Below, in pieces: positions 25,114-32,063 of a DNA stretch of 46,176 bases. The notes under the pieces are model-generated. The model had not been told where the DNA came from and made no database searches. It saw only the letters and a list, made by a program, of their open reading frames with translations. Numbering within the stretch: the stretch's first letter is position 1; each line of letters opens with the position of its first letter. Origin of the DNA: Ruminococcus sp. (GTDB lineage: Bacteria > Bacillota > Clostridia > Oscillospirales > Ruminococcaceae); assembly GCA_017649325.1 (NCBI GenBank), contig JAGCHA010000031.1, positions 1 to 46,176 of the forward strand, given 5' to 3'. The position numbers and the translations under genes were made by a program.

Positions 25114-25761
25114 ATGCAGACCTCAGAGAGCTTCCGACTGAGTGCGATCCTGTCTTTTTCGGGCGGGTTGCAGGACGCCTACACCTATAACGTCCGCGGA
25201 CACGTTTTCGCCAACGCGCAGACAGGCAACGTCGTCCTCATGAGCCAGAACTTCATGACGGGACACTGGCATGACGGACTGCGGTATATGCTCCCGCTCA
25301 TCGCATTTGCGGCGGGCATATTCATCGCCGAACGCGTCGAGAACCGTTACAAGGAGGGCGGTAGCCTCCACTGGCGGCAGATAGTCATAGCAATGGAAAT
25401 GGTCATGCTTTGCATAGTGGGATTCCTACCCGAAAGCCTGAATATGGCTGCAAATATGCTTGTATCGCTGGCGTGTGCCATGCAGGTGCAGTCGTTCAGA
25501 ACGGTACACGGCTTTGGATATGCGAGCACGATGTGCATAGGCAACCTCCGCAGCGGTACCGAGAGCCTATCGAAGTTCCTACGCGACAGAGAAAGGGAAT
25601 CGCTGTACAAGGCGCTTCACTTCTTCGGAATAATCATCATCTTTGCACTCGGAGCAGGTGTAGGTGGCGTGATATCGGCTCGCCTCGGGCTAGGCACGAT
25701 ATGGCTGTCGGTGATGCTGCTCGTCATTGCAGCACTGATGATGACGAAAGAGACGAGATAA
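25114..25761 (+). CDS. YoaK/DUF1275 family membrane protein
   Basis: The 215-residue protein has several hydrophobic helices, about six in all. Family signatures are GGLQDAYTY near the N-terminus, FANAQTGNVVLMS, and RTVHGFGYASTMCIGNLRS in the middle. Members are integral membrane proteins of unknown, possibly transport, function. The gene follows UPF0210 by 48 bases and may be co-transcribed; that gap holds a CACGGT/ACCGTG palindrome without a T-run. AAAGGGCGG serves as ribosome site. Confidence 0.83.
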   Translation: MQTSESFRLSAILSFSGGLQDAYTYNVRGHVFANAQTGNVVLMSQNFMTGHWHDGLRYMLPLIAFAAGIFIAERVENRYKEGGSLHWRQIVIAMEMVMLCIVGFLPESLNMAANMLVSLACAMQVQSFRTVHGFGYASTMCIGNLRSGTESLSKFLRDRERESLYKALHFFGIIIIFALGAGVGGVISARLGLGTIWLSVMLLVIAALMMTKETR

Positions 25762-25774
25762 ACTCAGAAATCAG

Positions 25775-25800
25775 ATGTAGGGGACGGCGTTCTCGGTATC
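25775..25800. repeat. GTAGGG-type repeat fragment, copy B
   Basis: ATGTAGGGGACGGCGT matches the third unit of copy A (23661-23680) over about 14 bases, then diverges. A single partial unit lies between the YoaK-like gene and its terminator. Confidence 0.6.
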
Positions 25801-25819
25801 AGTCAACAAAGATTTAACA

Positions 25820-25860
25820 GGCGGATAAGAGCGGCACGCTGATATCCGCCTTTGCATTTT
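25820..25860 (+). terminator. Terminator after the YoaK-like gene
   Basis: GGCGGATA (25820-25827) pairs with TATCCGCC (25843-25850), enclosing an inner AGCG/CGCT stem, followed by TTTGCATTTT. The stem sequence resembles the GGCGGATA palindromes of the nearby repeats, so it may derive from one. Confidence 0.7.
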
Positions 25861-25878
25861 CAGCGAAAGGAGTCTGCT

Positions 25879-26346
25879 ATGGAAATCATTACCGCAGCTC
25901 TCACGGACATCGGAACGGTCCATGAGATAGTACAGTCCACGATTAAGGCTGTATATCCGCATTATTACCCAAATGGCGCGGTTGACTTCTTCCTCGCGCA
26001 CCATAGCCGCGAGCACATCTCCGCGGACATAGAATTGGGAGCGGTCAGCCTAGCGTTCTCGGACGGCAGAGCAGTCGGAACGGTCACAGTCATCGGTGAC
26101 AGCATAAATCGCCTTTTCGTGTTTCCCGACGAGCAGGGCAAGGGCTTAGGCGGCGAGTTGCTGAGGTTTGCGGAGGCGGAAGTCGCCAAAAGCTACGGGA
26201 CGGCACGGCTCGATTCGTCCCTTCCCGCAAAGCAGATATACCTTAAAAAGGGCTACATGGTGATAGATTCGAGGACGATAGAGGCAGACGGCGACTTCCT
26301 CTGCTACGATGTGATGATAAAGAGGGTAGCAGCTAATGGATATTGA
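25879..26346 (+). CDS. GNAT-family N-acetyltransferase
   Basis: This 155-residue protein has the GNAT fold: an N-terminal variable part, the strand RLFVFPDEQGKGLGGELL with the acetyl-CoA pyrophosphate loop (Q/R-x-x-G-x-G/A type), and a C-terminal YLKKGYMV segment. The acceptor is unknown. AAAGGAG is 8 bases before the ATG at 25879; an earlier in-frame Met inside the terminator region was rejected. Its 3' end overlaps the next gene by 11 bases, so the pair is co-translated. Confidence 0.85.
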   Translation: MEIITAALTDIGTVHEIVQSTIKAVYPHYYPNGAVDFFLAHHSREHISADIELGAVSLAFSDGRAVGTVTVIGDSINRLFVFPDEQGKGLGGELLRFAEAEVAKSYGTARLDSSLPAKQIYLKKGYMVIDSRTIEADGDFLCYDVMIKRVAANGY

Positions 26347-27265
26347 GCGTATCGCCGCACTATTTGGAGTTACAGGCATTTGCGGTATCAGCGAGGTAGG
26401 TACGGGTCACATAAACCGCACTTTCATCGTCACGGCTGAAAGCGGGCGATACGTGCTCCAGTCGCTGAACCGCAGCGTCTTTTCCCGCCCCGAAGCTGTC
26501 ATGTCCAACATTGCGCAGATCGGGGCGGTTTTTGCGGACTGCGAGGATGTGAGAGTACCGCGCTTTCTCGCCTGCAACGGCAGGAATTACGCCGAGTCTG
26601 ACGGCGAGATATGGCGAATGTACGCCTTTTGCAAGGGTTCAGCCTGTGAGGGAGAACTCCGCCGCATCGGGCACGCATACGGCACCTTTATACGCGTGAT
26701 GAGCGCCTCGGGAGCGCAGATACAGCCCGTGATAGAAGGCTTTCACGACTACGGCAGGTACTTTGCACGCCTTGCGGAGGTCTGTGCCGATATCCCGCCC
26801 GAGTTCATGACTCTGCGGGAGCGCCTCAACTTCAGCTTTGAAGGCGTCCCCGTGCGCATTATCCACGGTGACGCCAAGACGGACAATATCCTCGTCGGCG
26901 AGCCCTGCATCGTCCTCGACCTCGATACGGTCATGCTCGGAGCAGCCGCCCTCGATTACGGCGATATGGTGCGGTCTGTGTGTACACACGGAGTTGACGT
27001 TAAGGCAGTTCGGGAGCTTACGGAAGGCTTCAAATCCGGATTAGGCGGTTTCCTCACTGATGCAGAGAAAGTCTCGCTGTTCAGCGGTATACTGTGGGTG
27101 ACGGGCGAGCTTGCGCTCCGCTACCTCACCGACTATTACAGCGAGGAGCGGTACTTCATCGGAAAAACGCGCGAGCAGTGTCTGATACGCTCACAGGAAC
27201 TCCTCGGACAGCTCGGCAGCTTCCTCGAAGCCGAACAGGACATAAGACGAATAATCGAGAATTAG
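26336..27265 (+). CDS. Aminoglycoside-phosphotransferase-fold kinase, N-acetylhexosamine-kinase-like
   Basis: The 309-residue protein has the APH/choline-kinase fold: an N-terminal GTGHINRTFIV nucleotide loop, RYVLQSLN with the conserved Lys position replaced by Gln-context residues, the catalytic loop IIHGDAKTDNIL, and the metal-binding strand VLDLDTVMLG. The HGDxKxDN plus DLDTV pairing resembles NahK, which makes N-acetylhexosamine 1-phosphate, and homoserine kinase-like relatives. An antibiotic-resistance role is not indicated. The gene overlaps the GNAT gene by 11 bases, suggesting joint work on an amino sugar or small metabolite, but the substrate is uncertain. Confidence 0.75.
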   Translation: MDIERIAALFGVTGICGISEVGTGHINRTFIVTAESGRYVLQSLNRSVFSRPEAVMSNIAQIGAVFADCEDVRVPRFLACNGRNYAESDGEIWRMYAFCKGSACEGELRRIGHAYGTFIRVMSASGAQIQPVIEGFHDYGRYFARLAEVCADIPPEFMTLRERLNFSFEGVPVRIIHGDAKTDNILVGEPCIVLDLDTVMLGAAALDYGDMVRSVCTHGVDVKAVRELTEGFKSGLGGFLTDAEKVSLFSGILWVTGELALRYLTDYYSEERYFIGKTREQCLIRSQELLGQLGSFLEAEQDIRRIIEN

Positions 27266-27290
27266 CCACTGTATACACAGTGGCTTTTTT
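27264..27290 (+). terminator. Rho-independent terminator after the kinase gene
   Basis: A 9-base perfect stem AGCCACTGT/ACAGTGGCT with a 4-base loop is followed by six T residues. It begins within the TAG stop codon of the kinase gene. Confidence 0.92.
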
Positions 27291-27313
27291 GCAATGATAC
27301 AAAAATCTACCGA

Positions 27314-27349
27314 AAATGATATACAAATGACACACAGGTGTGATATAAT
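27314..27349 (+). promoter_or_regulatory. Promoter with direct repeats upstream of the two-component system
   Basis: An extended -10 (TGATATAAT, box 27344-27349) lies 31 bases before the response-regulator start with no good -35. Two AAATGA copies, 11 bases apart (27314-27319 and 27325-27330), occupy the -35 region, and a CACAC/GTGTG palindrome (27331-27342) abuts the -10. Spaced direct repeats of this kind are typical OmpR-class binding sites, so autoactivation is plausible. Confidence 0.6.
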
Positions 27350-27380
27350 AAGCACAAAGAGTAAAGGAGCTCCGAACTTT

Positions 27381-28049
27381 ATGAATATACTGCTTATCGA
27401 GGACGACCTGCAAATCTGCGAGGTCACTCAGAAATACTTCACAAACAAAGGCGCGGCTGTGACCGCTGTCCATAACGGCGCGGACGCTCTGCGGCTCGCG
27501 GAGAACGACATGAGTGCGTATTCGCTCGTGCTGCTCGACATCATGCTGCCCGAGGCTGATGGCTTCACCATTTGCCGGGCTATACGCAGGCTCAGCGATA
27601 TCCCCGTCGTGTTCATTACGGCGCGCGGTCGCGAGGAGGACATACTCCGCGGGTATGACCTCGGCTGCGACGACTACATAGTCAAGCCGTTCATGCTGTC
27701 GGCGCTGTATGCGAAGTGCTCGGCTATCGTCAAGCGCACCGAGGGCGGCACGGATACCGTGCTCGTCTGTGGAGATATACGCCTCGATACGCGCAAGCTG
27801 ACATGCTATGTCGGCGGCGGTGAGGTCGAACTCACGCCCAAGGGCTTCGCGATACTGCGCTACCTTATGGAGCATCAGGGCTGGACGGTCGACCGCAATA
27901 CCCTGCTCGACAGAGTCTGGGGAAGCGATTACTTCGGCGCAGACCGCGTGGTCGACAACCATATAAAGCGGCTCAGGAAAGTCCTCGGCAGTGCGGGAGC
28001 GCAGATTCACACCGCCGTCGGGAGGGGCTACAAGCTGACCGACAAATAA
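27381..28049 (+). CDS. OmpR-family response regulator
   Basis: The 222-residue protein has a receiver domain (residues 1-115) with the acidic pocket E7-D8-D9, phospho-acceptor D53 in LLDIMLPE, T80 and K102 in VKPF. A winged-helix DNA-binding domain follows (about 125-220), with LTPKGFAILRYL and a RVVDNHIKRLRKVL recognition helix. AAAGGAG is 11 bases before the ATG at 27381. It is followed 13 bases later by the sensor kinase gene. Confidence 0.94.
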   Translation: MNILLIEDDLQICEVTQKYFTNKGAAVTAVHNGADALRLAENDMSAYSLVLLDIMLPEADGFTICRAIRRLSDIPVVFITARGREEDILRGYDLGCDDYIVKPFMLSALYAKCSAIVKRTEGGTDTVLVCGDIRLDTRKLTCYVGGGEVELTPKGFAILRYLMEHQGWTVDRNTLLDRVWGSDYFGADRVVDNHIKRLRKVLGSAGAQIHTAVGRGYKLTDK

Positions 28050-28062
28050 AGGAGGGGCAACT

Positions 28063-29823
28063 ATGAAAAGATTCAAGAAACAAAAGCGCGAGAAATTCGC
28101 GTGGATACTGACAAAATCGCTCGCAGTCGCGCTCGCGCTGTCGTGCGTGTTCGCTGTCGGATTCCAGACATATATGCGTGAGACGATAAACAAGCAGCTT
28201 GAAATGCAGATAGAGTCTGAATCAGCTGATCTTATGGAGCTGATAAGCCAACGCACTCAATATGCTGAACCACATTTGCTGATGAACGATATCAGCTCCG
28301 TTCTCTCGATGTACACATGCTACAACGTTACTCTCGAGCATCCGCCGATGTTTGACCCTTCAAGTATGCATATGGTACAGATAGTGCCCAATTACAGCGA
28401 GAAGTGTCACGATATATCCGTGCTCGTGGACAAGGACGGCAATATCGTCGCTTCGAGCCGCATGAACTTCCAGGTACTGCTGCTGTTTGAGAAGGACAAG
28501 GATAAGGACAAGTACAGGGGATTTTACAGCTGCGATATCGAAACGCTCAGTGGTAAGGGGATCGAAGAATTAATCAGCGGATTCCGCAGCGCCGAAGCAA
28601 ATGTATACACCGAGCTTTGCGCGGACAGTATGTACATCAACAAGAAAGACCGCACATTTATCCCGCATGAGGGACAGCTGCGTATCACGACCTATAAGAA
28701 AAGCGGGATATTCGACGATGACAGCACGTTCCTACTCACCACTGATGAGATAGAAAAGGAAGAAACAAAAGAATTTACGATAGATATAAACGACCTCGAT
28801 GTTGACAGCTCCGACTATGAGCTGATGACGGTCCACCACGGCATAAGCAACAAAATCGAGAACCCGCGCTATTCACTGCTCGGATTCTTCGGTACAGACA
28901 GAGACGCCTTTGACAGCTATGCTGATGAGTTTTCTTATAGATATGAGTCAGGGTCTTCTTACAGCTACCGCGGCAACTCCGACGGTACAGCCACCTTCGC
29001 AAGGAACTACAATGTTACTCTCAACGGCGAGCATTATATGTTCTCTATCCGCTATATCTTCAACTATATGGAGCCTCATCTCGTCCGCTACTTCTGGACG
29101 TACACGCTCCTCGTGGCGGCGATACTGGTGCTCATCGCGGTGCTGTATGCATGGCGCAGGAATGTCTCCAACAAGGTGAAATACGCTATGGAGGACTTCC
29201 AGCGCGACCTCACCAATGCCCTCGCCCACGATATCAAGACACCGCTTACTGCGATAGGCGGCTATGCCGAGAATATCCTTGAAGGCGGTCTCTCCGGGGA
29301 CGAGGAGCAGAAATATCTGCGCTCTATCATCGATAACGTATCCGCTACGGATTCAATGGTGAGCCGTACCCTGCAGCTCAACACCATGGACGGCTCGAAG
29401 CTCGGACGCGAGAAAGTCAGCGTCGGGGAGCTCGTAGAGAGCGCGGTGAAAAAGTACGATATCGCGCTTGAAGAGAAGAATATCACGTTCAAGACAAGCG
29501 GCTCGGCGAAGGTAAAGACGAATCGGGCATCGCTCGATACCATAGTTGAGAACCTTATCTCCAACGCCGTGAAGTACACTTCCGAGAACGGAAATATCAG
29601 CGCGGAGCTCAGTAACAAACGGCTCGTTATCACCAACACGGTAGCGGCGAAGGTCGACGTGAAGAAGCTCAAACAGCCCTTCGTGCGCGGAGATTCCTCC
29701 CGCAGCAACGTACAGGGCAGCGGGCTTGGACTCAGCCTGGCTGACCGTGCCGCTCATATGAACGGCATGGAGCTGAAGCTTGCTTGCTCCGACACGGAGT
29801 TCATGGCAGAGCTGAGATTCTGA
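28063..29823 (+). CDS. Membrane sensor histidine kinase
   Basis: This 586-residue kinase has a basic N-terminus, TM1 (about residues 14-36), a large extracellular sensor region (about 37-340) with no recognised fold, TM2 (about 342-362), and then HisKA with H389 in LAHDIKTPL. The HATPase region shows the N box VENLISNAVKYT and the G box GSGLGLSLA; the F box is weak. The extracellular part is rich in Asp/Tyr/Ser and has no Cys pair pattern of note, so the signal cannot be named. It pairs with the response regulator upstream. Confidence 0.92.
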   Translation: MKRFKKQKREKFAWILTKSLAVALALSCVFAVGFQTYMRETINKQLEMQIESESADLMELISQRTQYAEPHLLMNDISSVLSMYTCYNVTLEHPPMFDPSSMHMVQIVPNYSEKCHDISVLVDKDGNIVASSRMNFQVLLLFEKDKDKDKYRGFYSCDIETLSGKGIEELISGFRSAEANVYTELCADSMYINKKDRTFIPHEGQLRITTYKKSGIFDDDSTFLLTTDEIEKEETKEFTIDINDLDVDSSDYELMTVHHGISNKIENPRYSLLGFFGTDRDAFDSYADEFSYRYESGSSYSYRGNSDGTATFARNYNVTLNGEHYMFSIRYIFNYMEPHLVRYFWTYTLLVAAILVLIAVLYAWRRNVSNKVKYAMEDFQRDLTNALAHDIKTPLTAIGGYAENILEGGLSGDEEQKYLRSIIDNVSATDSMVSRTLQLNTMDGSKLGREKVSVGELVESAVKKYDIALEEKNITFKTSGSAKVKTNRASLDTIVENLISNAVKYTSENGNISAELSNKRLVITNTVAAKVDVKKLKQPFVRGDSSRSNVQGSGLGLSLADRAAHMNGMELKLACSDTEFMAELRF

Positions 29824-29840
29824 CAATTATACTATGAAAA

Positions 29841-29878
29841 AACATCGGCACTCAGAACGAGTGCCGATGTTCATTTTT
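29841..29878 (+). terminator. Terminator of the two-component operon
   Basis: A 13-base perfect stem (29841-29853 with 29859-29871) and a 5-base loop are followed by CATTTTTC, directly after the kinase gene. Confidence 0.85.
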
Positions 29879-29929
29879 CGGGATAGACTTCATTTCTAAT
29901 CTTTAGGAAAAGCTGCACAAAAGAGAGCA

Positions 29930-29969
29930 GGCTGCCGTGAACGGAGTATTAGTCCACATCACGGCAGCC
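29930..29969 (-). terminator. Probable terminator of the ECF sigma operon
   Basis: GGCTGCCGTGA and TCACGGCAGCC form an 11-base stem with an 18-base loop. On the minus strand it is followed by a short T-containing tract (CTCTTTTG). It lies after the 39-residue ORF. Confidence 0.5.
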
Positions 29970-29995
29970 CGCTTATTCTCTGATAAATGTCTGCA

Positions 29996-30115
29996 TTAGT
30001 CGCAGTCCTTCATAGAGCTGTCCGACTTGCTTTCATGGCTGTGCTCGGAGGATTCGCTTCCCGACTGCTTGTGCTGGTCGTTCTCGACGTCAACGCTGTG
30101 CTTTTTCTTGCTCAT
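29996..30115 (-). CDS. Small hydrophilic His/Ser/Asp-rich protein (39 residues)
   Basis: An ATG at 30115 follows a good ribosome site (AGAGGTGAG, 6 bases before). The 39-residue product starts MSKKKHSVDVEN and is rich in Ser, His, Glu, Asp and Lys, with HSHES-type runs and no hydrophobic segment. It lies 64 bases downstream of the sigma-partner gene and ahead of a hairpin terminator, so it is probably the third gene of that operon. No family was recognised. The His and acidic residues could bind metal, but that is only compositional. Confidence 0.5.
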   Translation of the reverse strand: MSKKKHSVDVENDQHKQSGSESSEHSHESKSDSSMKDCD

Positions 30116-30179
30116 ATTCTCACCTCTAAGGATAGATTGGAACAATGTCCTGTTGATAGTATGAGCAGAAATTTCCTGA

Positions 30180-31322
30180 TTATTCATCGAGGTCGAGGGT
30201 GAATTCGGTGATATAGCCGAAGCTCTGATGTCCGTACTGGTCGTCGAATTCTATCGAGCCGTTCTCGTTGGACTGGCAGTTCTTGTCGCCGACCTTTATC
30301 GTCAGCGTCTTTGAGTCGGTCGAAACGCACGCTGAAGCCAATTCGCCGTCGGGCATATCAATAGGATTCATCGGCAGCCCCTCGATGTAGTTGCCATCCT
30401 CGTCGAACACGAACACAAGCGGATGAACAGCGTGGCAATAGCCGTCTTCTGTGCCGTTCTCGATTTCTTCTTGCATCGCGATATCGTAGCTCTCGGGATA
30501 GCCGCCATGACAGAGCATCATCGCGGGACTTATGCTATATACCGTGAAATAGAACCCGTCCTTTTCGGCTGTGATACCGTTTTCGCCGAAGTCGCGTACA
30601 AGGCTTAAATTTGGTTTTACCTGCGTTCTGAGAGATACTGGCGCCTCGGATTCAAGGAGTGGGTCAGTCCAGTATTTTTCACGGGCATTGAAGCCAGCAA
30701 GATTAAGCTCTATATCCGATGTTTCAGTTATCTTGTTTTTGCCTGTGAGAATGTACGTGACACTTCCCGTGAAGCTGTTTTCCTCATCCTCGTCGATGAC
30801 GAATGAACAGCCGTAGGGGTTAATTGGTTCTTGATACTTGCCGTTCACATAAAGAGTTGCACGGCAACTGATATAGCCTGCACCGACGCTGTTTCCGTTA
30901 TTCAGCGAGCCGTTAAGCGCGAATATCAGCTCCTGACCATCGCAGTAAACGCTCTCGATAGATATTGTGATATCCTCGTTTGTCTGAGGTTCGGTATCAT
31001 CTACATCGACTGCGGCGGGAGCGATAGAAGCATAGTCGTTCTTGTCGAATTTGTCTATCGGGAACTCATCGCCTGCGGTGTTCGTGACTGTTCGCGTATT
31101 TTTCAAGCTGAGCCGCTCGAATGCTCCGAGCTTAGCCGCCGCCGCGACAGTACCTCCGCACGCCGCAACGACAGCTACAGCGATAGCTGCGACTGCCTTG
31201 CCCGTGTGACGGTGCTTTATCTTCTTCCTTTTATTATCACTTCTCATGTTCATTACCTCCTCGCGGCACTTATCGCTTGGATAAATGCGGTCGGTGACTT
31301 TTCTGTAATCGCTCATATTCAT
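30180..31322 (-). CDS. Membrane-anchored partner (probable anti-sigma factor) of the ECF sigma factor
   Basis: The 380-residue protein has a short cytoplasmic part (about residues 1-42, very basic near the end) and one transmembrane segment (about 43-63, Ala/Val-rich). A large extracellular beta-rich domain (about 70-380) follows, resembling DUF4179-type domains found in clostridial anti-sigma proteins. Its ATG overlaps the TGA of the sigma gene (ATGA, 31319-31322), the usual arrangement for a sigma/anti-sigma pair. The cytoplasmic region is short and no zinc motif is present, so anti-sigma function rests mainly on context. Confidence 0.7.
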   Translation of the reverse strand: MNMSDYRKVTDRIYPSDKCREEVMNMRSDNKRKKIKHRHTGKAVAAIAVAVVAACGGTVAAAAKLGAFERLSLKNTRTVTNTAGDEFPIDKFDKNDYASIAPAAVDVDDTEPQTNEDITISIESVYCDGQELIFALNGSLNNGNSVGAGYISCRATLYVNGKYQEPINPYGCSFVIDEDEENSFTGSVTYILTGKNKITETSDIELNLAGFNAREKYWTDPLLESEAPVSLRTQVKPNLSLVRDFGENGITAEKDGFYFTVYSISPAMMLCHGGYPESYDIAMQEEIENGTEDGYCHAVHPLVFVFDEDGNYIEGLPMNPIDMPDGELASACVSTDSKTLTIKVGDKNCQSNENGSIEFDDQYGHQSFGYITEFTLDLDE

Positions 31323-31801
31323 AAGTACATCCCCTTTCCTAATGCTTCTTTCAGGAGCTTCCGCGCCCTGTAGAGCTGAGTCTGGACGGCAGTTTCGCTC
31401 CTGCCGATTATTTTAGCGGTCTCTGTCACGGAATACCCCTCGTAATAGTAGAGATGTATCACAAGCCTGTATTTCGGAGGAAGCTCCATGACAGCGTGGT
31501 AGACCGTGCTCTCCTCGGGACTTTCATACACAAGATTCGCTTCGTCGAGCGGCACCGAGTTGTAGAAATACCGATATCTCGCCGAGCGGAACAAGTCCTT
31601 GCACTTGTTGGCCGCGACCTTCATCAGCCAAGCCTTTTCCGCTTTGTCGTCGGGGAAGTCTATATCGGTGCGGAAGCGTTTGATGAACGTCTCCTGCGTG
31701 ATGTCCTCGGCGTCGGCGGCATTGCGGCAGTATGCGAATGCGGCACGGTAAACGGCACTGCTGTACTTATCGTATATAAGCGCCATTTGTACGTCGTTCA
31801 C
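31319..31801 (-). CDS. ECF-type RNA polymerase sigma factor
   Basis: The 160-residue protein has region 2 (about residues 8-75: YRAAFAYCRNAADAEDITQETF, shortened here to its core AEDITQETF, then KAEKAWLMKVAANKCKD) and region 4 (about 100-155: LPPKYRLVIHLYYYEGYS and a helix-turn-helix with ETAVQTQLYRARKLL). GTG at 31801 is preferred because AAGGAG lies 8 bases upstream; ATG 31786 is an alternative. It overlaps the partner gene by 4 bases. A perfect AGAAGC/GCTTCT palindrome at 31831-31842 lies just upstream, but its promoter could not be defined. Confidence 0.9.
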   Translation of the reverse strand: MNDVQMALIYDKYSSAVYRAAFAYCRNAADAEDITQETFIKRFRTDIDFPDDKAEKAWLMKVAANKCKDLFRSARYRYFYNSVPLDEANLVYESPEESTVYHAVMELPPKYRLVIHLYYYEGYSVTETAKIIGRSETAVQTQLYRARKLLKEALGKGMYL

Positions 31802-31889
31802 GGCTTCATCTCCTTTCGTCTTATCTCTGTAGAAGCGCTTCTGTACTATAAACGAAACAGGGAAGAGAAATATCACACAATCTGGAAAA

Positions 31890-32062
31890 ATCGTAGGGGC
31901 GGACCCGCGTGTCCGCCCGCAAATATACCGACAAACTCAAAGTCGGGCGGAGGAACGCTGCCCTCTACAATTTGTTTAGTTGGCAAAAAAAGTAGGGGCG
32001 GATATTATCCGCCCCAATAATTGATTCGTTTTCAGCAGACTCCCAATGGGCGTCCCTACAGT
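31890..32062. repeat. GTAGGG-type palindromic repeat cluster, copy C
   Basis: This fills the gap between the ECF sigma gene and the transglutaminase gene. Units: CGTAGGGGCGGAC with an 8-base stem (31897-31904 with 31911-31918), a GGGCGGAGG unit near 31954, and GGGGCGGATA-T-TATCCGCCCC (31995-32015), a perfect 10-base inverted repeat. At the far end CGTCCCTACAG (32048-32058) is the inverted form of the leading motif. The second palindrome is nearly identical to that of copy A. Confidence 0.75.
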
Positions 32063-32063
32063 T

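Noticed and set aside
26336..27265. Aminoglycoside resistance gene
   Set aside because: The fold is shared with resistance kinases, but the DLDTV motif and context point to a metabolic kinase.
31890..32062. CRISPR-like spaced repeats
   Set aside because: Units vary in length and sequence, are palindromic and irregularly spaced, and no cas genes are nearby.
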